DNA of 64,000 nt from Gemmatimonadales bacterium (GCA_007692665.1 REBP01000087.1:1-64000), one strand, 5' to 3'; shown: positions 50,707-59,293, counted from the first letter of the stretch. Made by a program: numbers and translations. The notes: generated by a model not told the origin, from the letters alone.

Positions 50707-52605
50707 TCAAAGGCTCCTGACCTTGGCGATGCCAGCCTGTTCTAGGATCGCAACCAGGTTGGCTTTCGCCACATCGGACTCGAACGCGCTGTCCCGGAAG
50801 ACGGCCGTGCTGTCTCCGGCAGGTGAGAGTTCACGTCGCCATTCCCCGATGGAAGTGGCCACTTCCTCTGCTCCTAGCGCTGTCATGTGTGGAGACAGAC
50901 AAGCGAAAAGCACGCCGGCCCCGATGCTGTGTACTGTGAGGCCCGCAACCTCCCGGGATTCCGTCTCGACGCAGAGATCCAGTCCGAGCTTTAAGAGCAC
51001 CTCATAAAGCACATCCGTCTCGGTTCGCTCCGGCAAGATGTGCTCTTCGTGCTCGAGGAGGATTTGCTCGAGGTTCTCCGGGGTGGAGTCCCACGGACGG
51101 ATGTTGCTACCATCAAGCCGGAAGGTCCGGAAACCCAGATCACCGCCGAAGCCGGGCGCCTGACGCCCGATCCGCTCTCTCGCTCGTACCAATCGCTCCT
51201 TCGTGAGTTCTGCTAGATTCGGCGGCCGTCCGGCGTTCTCACATGCGGCCGCTGCGGATCTTTGCTCGGCTCTGGCTCGATCCAAGACCTCGGGAAGCTG
51301 GACCAAAATGAACCGCACATTGCGGGACCCCTCGGCATTCATCTCCATCACCGCCTCCGCCGTGGTCCCAGATCCAGCGAAGAAATCGCATACGATGTCC
51401 CCATCCTCTACTCCAGATACGTCGAAAACCCGTCGGATTAGGCCGAGAGGTTTGGCAGTATCGAACGGGACATCCCCATCGAACAGCCTCTTCAGCTCTC
51501 TCGACGCCTGTCTTGTCGTCCCAACCTCCTTCCCAAACCAGATCGTTTCGGGGGTCCGCCCATCCAAGCCCGCAAGATAGATCTTGCGGACAATCCTGGT
51601 CTCATCATCCGCAAACACTATTTCACCCGTTGCGATCTTGGCTGCCATGGTGTCTCGACTCCAACGCCAACCCTTTTCTGGGGGCTTTATGGTTTTTCCG
51701 GAAGGCGTCCGGAGATCATAAATGAGGTTGGGGCGGTAGAGGGCGTTTCTCACGTCTCCCGAGCGCCACGGTCCACGAGGATCGTTATCTGGGTTCGAGT
51801 AGTTTTTGTTGTGTTCATCCGTCCGGGGGAGACTTGTGAGTTCGAACTTGTCGGATCTCCTGTAGCACAACAGAAAGTTGTGGTGAACCGAAAAATGACC
51901 AGAATAGCCCTTCGGCTGAACGCTGTGCTGCCAAATCACGAAGCCTTCAAAGTTATCCGCTCCGAACACCTCATCGCACAGGAACTTGAGGGATGCTACC
52001 TCCATGTCATCTATGGAGATGAACACGACTCCGTCCCGACGGAGAAGGTTTCTCGCCAACCTCAGCCGCGGATACATCATGTTGAGCCAATCGGTATGAA
52101 ACCGTCCACTGGCCTCCGTGTTGCTCGATACCCTCCGCCCGTCCTCCACCTGTGCCGTAAGCTCCAAGTAGTTTCGGATGCTGTCGTGGTAGTTGTCGGG
52201 GTACACGAAGTCCTTACCCGTGTTGTACGGAGGGTCGATATAGATGAGCTTCACCCTCCCAGCGTAGCTCTTCTGGAGGAGCTTCAGCACCTCCAGGTTG
52301 TCACCTTCGATGACGATGTTCTTCGTCGTATCCCAGTCCTGGCTGTCCTCCGGCACCGGGCGCAGGGTTCCGGCCGAGGGCGTGAGCGCGAGCTTCCGTG
52401 CGCTCTTCTTCCCGTGCCAGTTGAGCCCGAACTTCTCCTCGCTCTCATCTCCCTCGTCGCCCAAGAGCTGGTGAAGGACATCGAAGTCGACGTCACCGTC
52501 CTTGAAGGCCTCGGGGAACAACTCCCGGAGGCGCTCCAAGTTCTCCTGAACGATGTCGGCGGACCGGGCTTCCGGGGAATCGGCGGCAATCTTCTCAATG
52601 GGCAT
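50707..52605 (-). CDS. mod: Type III DNA adenine methyltransferase Mod
   Basis: A 632-residue beta-class N6-adenine methyltransferase: catalytic motif IV YIDPPYNTG comes first (residues 122-130) and the SAM motif I CDFFAGSGTT later (about 407-416). The target-recognition domain therefore lies between them (roughly 215-395). That part is visibly less GC-rich than the flanks (for example 51841-51900 has 27 G or C in 60), which fits exchange of specificity modules. The first 90 residues (MPIEKIAADSPEARSADIVQ onward) are typical of Mod proteins. It is transcribed just before res and 37 bases after the DUF4391 gene. Confidence 0.93.
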   Translation of the reverse strand: MPIEKIAADSPEARSADIVQENLERLRELFPEAFKDGDVDFDVLHQLLGDEGDESEEKFGLNWHGKKSARKLALTPSAGTLRPVPEDSQDWDTTKNIVIEGDNLEVLKLLQKSYAGRVKLIYIDPPYNTGKDFVYPDNYHDSIRNYLELTAQVEDGRRVSSNTEASGRFHTDWLNMMYPRLRLARNLLRRDGVVFISIDDMEVASLKFLCDEVFGADNFEGFVIWQHSVQPKGYSGHFSVHHNFLLCYRRSDKFELTSLPRTDEHNKNYSNPDNDPRGPWRSGDVRNALYRPNLIYDLRTPSGKTIKPPEKGWRWSRDTMAAKIATGEIVFADDETRIVRKIYLAGLDGRTPETIWFGKEVGTTRQASRELKRLFDGDVPFDTAKPLGLIRRVFDVSGVEDGDIVCDFFAGSGTTAEAVMEMNAEGSRNVRFILVQLPEVLDRARAEQRSAAAACENAGRPPNLAELTKERLVRARERIGRQAPGFGGDLGFRTFRLDGSNIRPWDSTPENLEQILLEHEEHILPERTETDVLYEVLLKLGLDLCVETESREVAGLTVHSIGAGVLFACLSPHMTALGAEEVATSIGEWRRELSPAGDSTAVFRDSAFESDVAKANLVAILEQAGIAKVRSL

Positions 52606-52642
52606 GGCTTGGATGCTGAGGGGGGTTCAGTTGGCGAAGGAG

Positions 52643-53401
52643 TCAGAGCCGCTCGAGTGCGACGTCGCGCTGGGCTTCCAGCTCCCGAATGCGGAGGTTC
52701 AGCTCGACTTGGCGGTTCATCTGGCGTTCGCGCGAGGCTGCGCGCCGGAGCTTGGCGATCTCGGACGCGGTCGCCTCAAACTCCCGGAGAGCGTCCCAAC
52801 GTTGCCGGTTTCGCTCCATCGAAGCAAATCTCTCGTAGTGGTGTGACAGTCGGGCGGCGAGTAGCGCGCCCATGGCGTCGATCCACCCCTGGTAGACGGC
52901 AAGCAGGTCGGTACGCGGCTGCTCCGATAGAGCCAGGGCCCCAGCGAGCGCAGGCAGGTAGGGGGCATCGGCCGCCACATCGAGCTCGATGCGTACCATG
53001 TCTCCATCCAGCACCCACGCATCCTCCTGCGCGCGGGATCTCCTCAGGTGCGCGGCGGAGATACCAACCGTTCCCTCCTGCTCGGTCACCAGGAGCATCG
53101 GATAAGGAACTGCGCGATGGAATAGCTGGCTGAGCCTCGTGGCCTTCGCACCCTCGCGGAGCTCCATTCGGAGAACCGCTAGTTCAAGGTACTCGCGCGC
53201 ATCTGATCGGTGGGCCTGAGCCCCGGCGTCGCCAGGCTTGAGGATGGCGTGCCAGCGGATTTCCTCGATTCCTTCCTGGATCTGCTTCCGGTCTGTGGGC
53301 GTCGCCACCCCATGCTCCAGAAGGAGCTTCTTCGCCACCCGGCGGTCCACCCGGGCGGCTTCTGGGAGTTCAAGGGCACAGAGGAGGTCGTCTGCCGTCA
53401 T
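52643..53401 (-). CDS. DUF4391-domain protein
   Basis: A 252-residue protein of the DUF4391 family (PF14335), seen in the central blocks VAKKLLLEHG, IEEIRWHAILKP, EYLELAVLRMELRE and LFHRAVPYPMLLV. The last 60 residues form a coiled coil (LRRAASRERQMNRQVEL). Members are usually found next to type III or helicase-type restriction genes and have no known biochemical role. The ATG overlaps the stop of the helicase gene (ATGA), so the two are made together, and a complex between them is plausible. Confidence 0.85.
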   Translation of the reverse strand: MTADDLLCALELPEAARVDRRVAKKLLLEHGVATPTDRKQIQEGIEEIRWHAILKPGDAGAQAHRSDAREYLELAVLRMELREGAKATRLSQLFHRAVPYPMLLVTEQEGTVGISAAHLRRSRAQEDAWVLDGDMVRIELDVAADAPYLPALAGALALSEQPRTDLLAVYQGWIDAMGALLAARLSHHYERFASMERNRQRWDALREFEATASEIAKLRRAASRERQMNRQVELNLRIRELEAQRDVALERL

Positions 53402-56400
53402 GAGGCTGGCAGCACGACTAGGTACGCCAACACTTCGAAGTCCTCAAGACCAGCGAACTCCCCTCTTCGGGCGTGGGTGCCCCCCGGCTTGAACAGGCTC
53501 TCGACGGCACGCTCTTCGGAGGTGCCCGTCACGGTGCCCACCGCGGCCTCGAGCTGGCGGCGAAGCCCTTCTGTGTTCCTGCCTTCGCTGGTCGACGCGT
53601 CCAGCCGTCGACACGCCTCAGGGTCAGGCAGGCTCCTTCCGTGGCCTAGTCGCTTGACCCGATCGAGGATCTGTTTGGCTTCCAAGAAACTCATGACCAC
53701 ACCCCCATCCTCCCCGACGTGAACCAGGTAGTGGGGCGCGAGAGGATACCCGGGTTCGAAGGCCCGGGTTGCGGCCGCCCCTTCGGCCCTCAGGCAAAAG
53801 ATCACGCCGGGCGAAACCTCCGAATCCTCGGCAAGAACCACCGCCCCCAGGCCTTGGGGAAGCCCTTCGACGTGTCCGGGGTGCTCCCTCCGAAAATCCG
53901 CCAAGTCGATCCGGAAGTCCGATAGGGTCAGATCGGTAATCGAGACTCCGCTGGACAGGTCTTCCAGATCAATGACCGAATCCTGGAGCTTGAGGAGCTG
54001 CCTTCTCCTGTACTCGAGGTCGTTCATCGGGTCACCGGACTGCTGCTCGATGACGTTTTCCTCGCCCGTGGCCGAGACGTCCAACAGAACCATCCGGCCG
54101 CTGACCCGCTGCTCCAGGTTGATGTATTCCTCCAGCTCCAGGTTGGGCCAGAAGTTCACGAGCTGGATCCGGTCGTTGGGGGAAGCCAGCCGGTCGATGC
54201 GCCCGAACCGCTGGATCACCCGCACCGGGTTCCAGTGAACGTCGTAGTTCACAACGGTGTCGCAGTCCTGGAGGTTCTGGCCTTCCGAGATACAGTCCGT
54301 GGCGATGAGGAGGTCGATCTGTCCCTCGCCGGCCATGTCCTCGGGCCGCTCCTTCGATCGGGGGGAAAAAGCCGTGAGGATCGAGCTCATGTCCTTCCGG
54401 AGGCCTCGAAGCGTTGTGTCGTTGCCCCCGCTCCCCGTCACCAGTGCCGCCTCGATCCCCAGTTCCGCCTTGGCCCATCCAGAAAGGTCCTGGTACAGGT
54501 AGGCCGCGGTCTCGGCGAATGCCGAGAACAGGAGGACCTTGCGATTGCCGGGGTTGATGGGGTTCCGGCACTTCTTCTCGATGAGTTCGCGCAGCTCGCT
54601 CAGCTTTGCGTCACGGCGGGCCGTGACGTCCTGAGCCGAAGAGAGGAGGGAACGCAGTCGGTTGCGGTCCTCGATGAGGTCCTGGCGCCACCGGATCAGG
54701 TCCACATCCTGGAGAAGCACACGCACCTTCTTTCCGACCAGGAGGGCCTCGAAAGCCGGATCCTCAGGATCGATGTCCGAGATGTCCAGCTCCTCGAAGT
54801 CGCCGTCGTGAGCCTCGATCCTTGTGAGGGTAGCTTCCACATCCCGGAGCTGGCGCTCGATGGTGAGGGCGAAGGCGTGAACCGAGCTCTCCATCCGTTT
54901 GAGGATGTTTACCCGGAGCAGATGGATGAGGCTCTCCTCCCTGTCCGCCTGCCGGAAGAACCCCGTACCACCGCGCACCTCCTGGGAGTACTTCTCGTCG
55001 TAGGCCTCCTTCCTGTGCGGGAGCACATACCGGAGGGGGGCATAGCTCGCGAGATTCAGCCTCCGGATCTCCCGGTTCACCTCCTCGATGGACGGGAATC
55101 CACCTTTGAGGTCCACGTCGGCGCGGATGTTGATGGGCCGAAGCCGCTCCGGGAACCGACCGGTTTCCGCGGTGCCGTAGTACTTCTCCACGTGGCGTCG
55201 CGACCGCGCGATGGTGAGGAGGTCAAGCAGGCTGAAGTAGTCAAAGCCGAGCATCTCGACGAGCCTTCGAGGCTCTCGCTCCCCGTCCGGGAGCTGGAGC
55301 CACCGGTTGAACTCCTTCTGCGCGTTCCGCGTTGTGGCCTCGATGCTCTCGATGCCGTGCTCAGCCAGGGCTTGATCCTGCCCTTCGACGATGAAGGCAA
55401 TCTGGTTTCGGAGGTCCGCGAGCCGGTTGTTCACGGGGGTGGCCGAGAGCATGAGGACGCGTGTTTTCACGCCCTCCCGAATGATGCGCCGCATGAGCCG
55501 GTCGTAGCGGGTCTCCCCTCCCTTCTTGGGCGACGCCTTATTGCGGAAGTTGTGGCTCTCGTCGATCACGACCAGGTCGTAGTTGCCCCAGTTCACGTTG
55601 GCCAGATCGATGTCCCCGGAGAAACCACCGTCCCGGGAGAGGTCCGTGTGGTTCAGGACGTCGTAGTTGAAGCGGTCCTCTGCCAGGATGTTCCGGCGGT
55701 CGTTCGCACGGTAGAGCGTCCAGTTCTCCCGCAGCCTCTTGGGACAGAGGACGAGTACCCGGTCGTTTCGGAGCTCATGGTACTTGATGATCGCGAGCGC
55801 CTCGAACGTTTTGCCGAGTCCCACGCTGTCGGCGATGATACAGCCACCGAACCGATTGAGCTTGTCGATGGCCCCCACGACCCCATCGCGCTGAAACTTG
55901 TAGAGCTTCCGCCAAACCTTCGTGTTCTTGATCCCAGTGGCGGCCTTGACGATCTGATCCTCGTCCAGGGCATCGCCCTTGGCGCCGAAAAGATGGTGGA
56001 GGAAGAGGGCGTAGACCACCTCGGGAGCCGGGTGAGCCGAGAGGACGTTCAGGACATCCACCAGGTCCTCGGGGGGCCCCTCGCGACCTTCCAGCATGGT
56101 CCACTGGTGCTCGAACCACTGCGCAAGCTGGGCCGCTTCGGCGGCACTCTCGGACGCTTGGATGAGGCTCATGGGGTTCCCCGGAGCGAGTCCGAGACCT
56201 TCTCGGGTGAGCCCGAAGGAGCCCAGGAGCGCCTGCGTCGGATCACCTTCGCGTCCCCTCAGCACCACCGCGCCCTGCGGTACCAGACCGTTGGCGCGAC
56301 GGCATTTGACCCGATCCCTAATCCACAGCGCGAGCCGTCCCGCAAGCCATCGGGCGCGTAGCGTATTGCGCTCAGCACGGTCATGGACGCCCCCCAGGAG

Positions 56401-56589
56401 ACCTCCGGCGAGCCCCTGCTCCGGCACGATCAAGCGCGCACCGTCTACCCTGGCGAGCTCGTCCTTCAGCGCGGCGAACGCGAACAGGGTTAGGTCGGAT
56501 GTGGCCACGTCGACGGCTACACCGCGCTCCAGCTGGGGGCGGATCGTGTCAACGACTCGGTCGCGGCCAGTGTTGGAAAGGACCTTCAA
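53398..56589 (-). CDS. SNF2-type helicase with decayed PLD-like N-terminus
   Basis: A 1063-residue SF2 helicase. The TTG start has AGGAG about nine bases upstream. Residues 1-150 resemble the phospholipase-D-like nuclease module of DISARM/restriction-linked helicases (ALLGSFGLTREGLGL) but the HxK catalytic pair is missing, so it is probably not a nuclease. Helicase motifs: DSVGLGKT at 254-261, VIDESH at about 341-346, MLSATPVNN near 381, and QRFGRIDR at 793-800 with TDCISEGQNLQ before it. A charged coiled region spans about 560-680. First gene of the operon; it probably moves on or remodels DNA for Mod/Res or DUF4391, which is inference. Confidence 0.88.
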   Translation of the reverse strand: MKVLSNTGRDRVVDTIRPQLERGVAVDVATSDLTLFAFAALKDELARVDGARLIVPEQGLAGGLLGGVHDRAERNTLRARWLAGRLALWIRDRVKCRRANGLVPQGAVVLRGREGDPTQALLGSFGLTREGLGLAPGNPMSLIQASESAAEAAQLAQWFEHQWTMLEGREGPPEDLVDVLNVLSAHPAPEVVYALFLHHLFGAKGDALDEDQIVKAATGIKNTKVWRKLYKFQRDGVVGAIDKLNRFGGCIIADSVGLGKTFEALAIIKYHELRNDRVLVLCPKRLRENWTLYRANDRRNILAEDRFNYDVLNHTDLSRDGGFSGDIDLANVNWGNYDLVVIDESHNFRNKASPKKGGETRYDRLMRRIIREGVKTRVLMLSATPVNNRLADLRNQIAFIVEGQDQALAEHGIESIEATTRNAQKEFNRWLQLPDGEREPRRLVEMLGFDYFSLLDLLTIARSRRHVEKYYGTAETGRFPERLRPINIRADVDLKGGFPSIEEVNREIRRLNLASYAPLRYVLPHRKEAYDEKYSQEVRGGTGFFRQADREESLIHLLRVNILKRMESSVHAFALTIERQLRDVEATLTRIEAHDGDFEELDISDIDPEDPAFEALLVGKKVRVLLQDVDLIRWRQDLIEDRNRLRSLLSSAQDVTARRDAKLSELRELIEKKCRNPINPGNRKVLLFSAFAETAAYLYQDLSGWAKAELGIEAALVTGSGGNDTTLRGLRKDMSSILTAFSPRSKERPEDMAGEGQIDLLIATDCISEGQNLQDCDTVVNYDVHWNPVRVIQRFGRIDRLASPNDRIQLVNFWPNLELEEYINLEQRVSGRMVLLDVSATGEENVIEQQSGDPMNDLEYRRRQLLKLQDSVIDLEDLSSGVSITDLTLSDFRIDLADFRREHPGHVEGLPQGLGAVVLAEDSEVSPGVIFCLRAEGAAATRAFEPGYPLAPHYLVHVGEDGGVVMSFLEAKQILDRVKRLGHGRSLPDPEACRRLDASTSEGRNTEGLRRQLEAAVGTVTGTSEERAVESLFKPGGTHARRGEFAGLEDFEVLAYLVVLPAS

Positions 56590-56801
56590 GCGGTTCGCTC
56601 CTGGTGGGGTTGAGCCAAAAAAGAAACGCCGGGTGGGTGGCGGTCTTCGGCCGGATCTTATGGTGAACGACCGACCCGCAACAGGCTCGCGCGTTGGTCT
56701 CCCTCCAAAAGCTACTGCTGGCGGGCTCGTTCAGGGGTGCTTCCGGTGAGGAGGAAGTGTTCCGTGCTCGGCTGACACCTCTCGCCCCTCGGGCGCGCAC
56801 G

Positions 56802-57356
56802 TCAAATCGCTTTCCGAAGTGAACTCACCGCCCTCAGTGCGAGCGCTCGAGCCACCGGGTTCTCGTGGAGCAGGACGGAGCGGAGGTCGTCGGGAGTGGC
56901 GTTTACCAGAAGTTCGTCCCAGCGGCACATCACCTCATCCATGATCGCAGGCGTATCAGATCCTAGCAGGTGCGCGATATCGACGGGGACCCGGGCCATC
57001 CAGAGGTCGGCTGCGCGACTCACTCGGACATCGCACAGCTCGCCGACCTCAAGCCAGTGGGCGACCCCCAGGTCGGCCGAGCTGGCCACAAGGACCAGGG
57101 AGCCGCAGCCATTGTGATCGAGGGACTCGTCGATCCACAGCCGTGCGTGCTGGATGAGCATTGGGGGCACGGCATCCTCCTCTGGCATGCCCGCAGGACA
57201 CCACAGGAGGGGGGCCTCTGGAGCGGCACAGTATCTCGCGATGAGGTCGCGGCCCGGTTCGTCGATCAAGCACTTCCAGAAATCTTCCGCGAAGGCAACG
57301 ACCATCGCCGCAGCCTCCTTGGCCGAGATTTCTCGGAACTCGCTCTCCCACTTCAT
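56802..57356 (-). CDS. Hypothetical protein upstream of the defence operon
   Basis: A 184-residue soluble, acidic protein; no family recognised. It begins MKWESEFREISAKEAAAMVV and ends with a helical stretch (ENPVARALALRAVSSLRKAI) resembling a single HEAT-like repeat. Four cysteines and several tryptophans give it a folded-protein composition. The ATG overlaps the stop of a 37-codon gene by four bases. About 210 bases separate it from the helicase gene on the same strand, so co-transcription is possible but not shown. Confidence 0.6.
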   Translation of the reverse strand: MKWESEFREISAKEAAAMVVAFAEDFWKCLIDEPGRDLIARYCAAPEAPLLWCPAGMPEEDAVPPMLIQHARLWIDESLDHNGCGSLVLVASSADLGVAHWLEVGELCDVRVSRAADLWMARVPVDIAHLLGSDTPAIMDEVMCRWDELLVNATPDDLRSVLLHENPVARALALRAVSSLRKAI

Positions 57357-57466
57357 TTCGCCGTGCTTCCCGGGATCTCCCGAAGCGCGGCGATCCCGAT
57401 GGCCAAGTCGGGGTGCTGGTGGAGAGGCATGAGTGGGCTCCTGGTCCTGGCCTTTGCCTGCGACAT
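57353..57466 (-). CDS. 37-residue protein coupled to the following gene
   Basis: A short frame starting ATG with AAGGA eight bases upstream: MSQAKARTRSPLMPLHQHPD, then a helix-like segment ending in REIPGSTAK. Its TGA stop overlaps the ATG of the 184-residue gene (ATGA), the arrangement used for translational coupling throughout this genome. It may be a small protein in its own right or a leader peptide for the downstream gene. No family is recognised. Confidence 0.45.
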   Translation of the reverse strand: MSQAKARTRSPLMPLHQHPDLAIGIAALREIPGSTAK

Positions 57467-57719
57467 GGTGAGTGTCCTTGTCTGATCGTGTCGGAAGAAT
57501 GTCTCCTCACATCGGACCACCTTGAACGGGTATCAGAGGAGGAACCAAGGCCTCCGGGGCCGGGCGCGAAGAGTGCTGGCGCCACCATCTCGCGAGGCCG
57601 CGCGGGCCACGGAGCCCATGAAGGGCTCGGTTGGCCAGCTTGGACAGGTTCGCGGCGCCCCTGACACCCGCGACTGGGGAACGCGGCAAGACTCCCCGCG
57701 AGGCCACTTCCGAACCCCC

Positions 57720-57950
57720 GCCAACTTCCCGGTCGCCCGTCAACAGGCACAGGCTAATCTCGAAACCAAGCCCTGGGGCGCGCACGCCAATCTCAAAACC
57801 AGGCCCGGGAGCGCGCACGCTAATCGTGAAACCGACTGCCTGAACGTCCCTGCTAATCCTTCGGTGGATGCCTTCCCGACCCAAGTCAGACTCTGGCGCG
57901 CCCCGGTTCTTCTCCGTGCTAACCTCAGAGTTGGTGGCTTGGACCTGACC
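57720..57950 (+). repeat. Seven units in strict 33-bp phase
   Basis: The heptamer GCYAAYC or a close variant recurs at 57720, 57753, 57786, 57819, 57852, (57885, degenerate) and 57918, always 33 bases apart. Units two and three are similar over most of their length (for example GCGCGCAC closes both). Read on the plus strand in one frame each unit starts Ala-Asn, and the base changes there (GCC/GCT, AAC/AAT) are synonymous. This gives an 11-residue periodicity (ANLETKPWGAH, ANLKTRPGSAH). It may be a coding repeat or iteron-like DNA. Confidence 0.6.
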
Positions 57951-57970
57951 GGCAGCCCCCAGAAAGCCTG

Positions 57971-58013
57971 GAGATACCTACATACGCTAGGCGATCGCGT
58001 ATGTAGGTATCTC
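57971..58013. repeat. Perfect 17-bp inverted repeat with 9-bp spacer
   Basis: GAGATACCTACATACGC (57971-57987) and its exact reverse complement (57997-58013) flank TAGGCGATC. No T-run follows, so a simple terminator is unlikely. The symmetry and AT-richer arms in GC-rich DNA fit a recombinase/resolvase site, an operator for a dimeric protein, or a replication hairpin. It lies about 155 bases upstream of the membrane-protein gene start. Confidence 0.75.
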
Positions 58014-58167
58014 GAAGGGAGAAATGGCTCCACCACGCGAACAACCCCAGTTGCGGAAAGCGCCACAGACCCCACCCGCCTCGCGGTGATCCGGCGCAAG
58101 AACCAGTCCGGGTAGTGTTCTCGGCACGGTTCGATATGGGCCGCCCCCGAGAGCGTAGGAGGTAGAA

Positions 58168-58668
58168 ATGATCCCGGACCACGAGATCGTGGCACGGCGC
58201 GTACCCAGAGGACCTGACGACCCGCTCCAAGTGATCGAACGGCACTACAGGCAGCGGCACTACGACGACAACGGAGTGCTCCGCCGAGAGGACCACTTCG
58301 GGATCAAGGAGACGCCCCTTCCCCTTATTCGGGGCCCGACATCCGCCATCGCTTGGCTCGGGATCGGACTCCTTGTGCTCGCAGCGATCGTCGTCGCCTA
58401 CATCGCGTTGCTGCTTTTTTCCGTCGCCGCGAGCTGGGGGGTGGCGTACCAGTGGGGGTGGCAGGCCGGGCTCGGTGGGTTCGTGGTTTGTCTGATTCTT
58501 TCGCTGCTATGGGGGCCCTGTGGCCCCTTCGGGTTGATCGTTTTTCAGGTATTGATGGCCATCGGCGTCCTGGTCGCAGGGTGGCACGGGATGGTCCTCG
58601 CCACCCTGCCGGCGAGCCTCGTGATGGTCATGGGCTTACACTACGGGGGGACACATGAGGGAAGATGA
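58168..58668 (+). CDS. Small membrane protein, four predicted helices
   Basis: A 166-residue protein with a hydrophilic, charged N-terminal 55 residues (RHYRQRHYDDNGVLRREDHF) and then about four transmembrane segments (roughly 58-88, 97-115, 119-138 and 141-160). AGGAGG lies five bases before the ATG. No family is recognised. It overlaps the next gene by 14 bases and so probably forms a pair with it; function unknown. Confidence 0.65.
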   Translation: MIPDHEIVARRVPRGPDDPLQVIERHYRQRHYDDNGVLRREDHFGIKETPLPLIRGPTSAIAWLGIGLLVLAAIVVAYIALLLFSVAASWGVAYQWGWQAGLGGFVVCLILSLLWGPCGPFGLIVFQVLMAIGVLVAGWHGMVLATLPASLVMVMGLHYGGTHEGR

Positions 58669-59119
58669 AAATCTCGGATTGGCAGAAGTCGCGAGCGCGG
58701 TAGCACCTGCGCAGGAGCATATGGGCGAGCTCTCCAGGACCCTGAGCGGGCTGGGGGCTTACGTGTGTGCGCTCGTTCCCTCGGGCCGCGCCATGGGCCG
58801 CGAAAGCATCACAGCAGTGACGCCGGGAGGCGAAAGCATGGCCCTCACGATCACCATGGTGGAAGCATTGGCCGGGTCGGCCCCCGTGCTCGCTGGCATG
58901 TACCCCGTGGACGTAAGCCTGCCGATCGAAGACGTCCAGGGCGAGTTCTGGCCGGCGGAGAGCGCACGGGTCCACGAACTGGACCTTACCTTCTACCTCC
59001 GAAGCGGGCGCGGAATGCTAGCGGAGCCGATCAAGATTGCCGCACCTTGGGGACGTTCTCCGAGGCACACGGATCTCGTGCTCGTGTGCGGCGAGAAGCC
59101 GGAGGGCTGGCCCCGATGA
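58655..59119 (+). CDS. Hypothetical protein paired with the membrane protein
   Basis: A 154-residue soluble protein, unrecognised. It starts inside the end of the membrane-protein gene, an arrangement typical of co-translated pairs. The middle is a beta-rich stretch with YPVDVSLPIEDVQGEFWPAE and TFYLRSGRGMLAEPIKIA. No cysteine- or metal-site pattern is apparent. Confidence 0.5.
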   Translation: MREDENLGLAEVASAVAPAQEHMGELSRTLSGLGAYVCALVPSGRAMGRESITAVTPGGESMALTITMVEALAGSAPVLAGMYPVDVSLPIEDVQGEFWPAESARVHELDLTFYLRSGRGMLAEPIKIAAPWGRSPRHTDLVLVCGEKPEGWPR

Positions 59120-59293
59120 AAGAATGGCTCTGGGGGGCTCAGACCTTCAGGAGAGCATCGGAACTCGTCGTTGGCTAACGACCCCCTGGGCGATCAGCCC
59201 GGCTTGGTGTTCGCAACCCGGTGCGCCGGTACTGTTCGGAGGAATGGTGCCCGGCGCCGCCCCCCCCCACCTGGACTGAAAGAGGCAAACGGC

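Larger units (their letters stand above)
57467..58167. other. Gene-poor region with phased repeats and an inverted repeat
   Basis: About 700 bases between two divergent gene groups. It contains the 33-bp repeats (57720-57950) and the perfect inverted repeat (57971-58013) listed separately. A 197-codon plus-strand frame (57522-58115) crosses both, with the repeats in its codon phase, but it has no Shine-Dalgarno and no known domain. The region could be an origin, a recombination site, or a decayed gene. Confidence 0.45.

Noticed and set aside
53398-56589. DISARM or BREX system
   Set aside because: A SNF2-type helicase with PLD-like head is present, but no DrmA/DrmB, PglX, PglZ, BrxC or BrxL-like gene is in the window.
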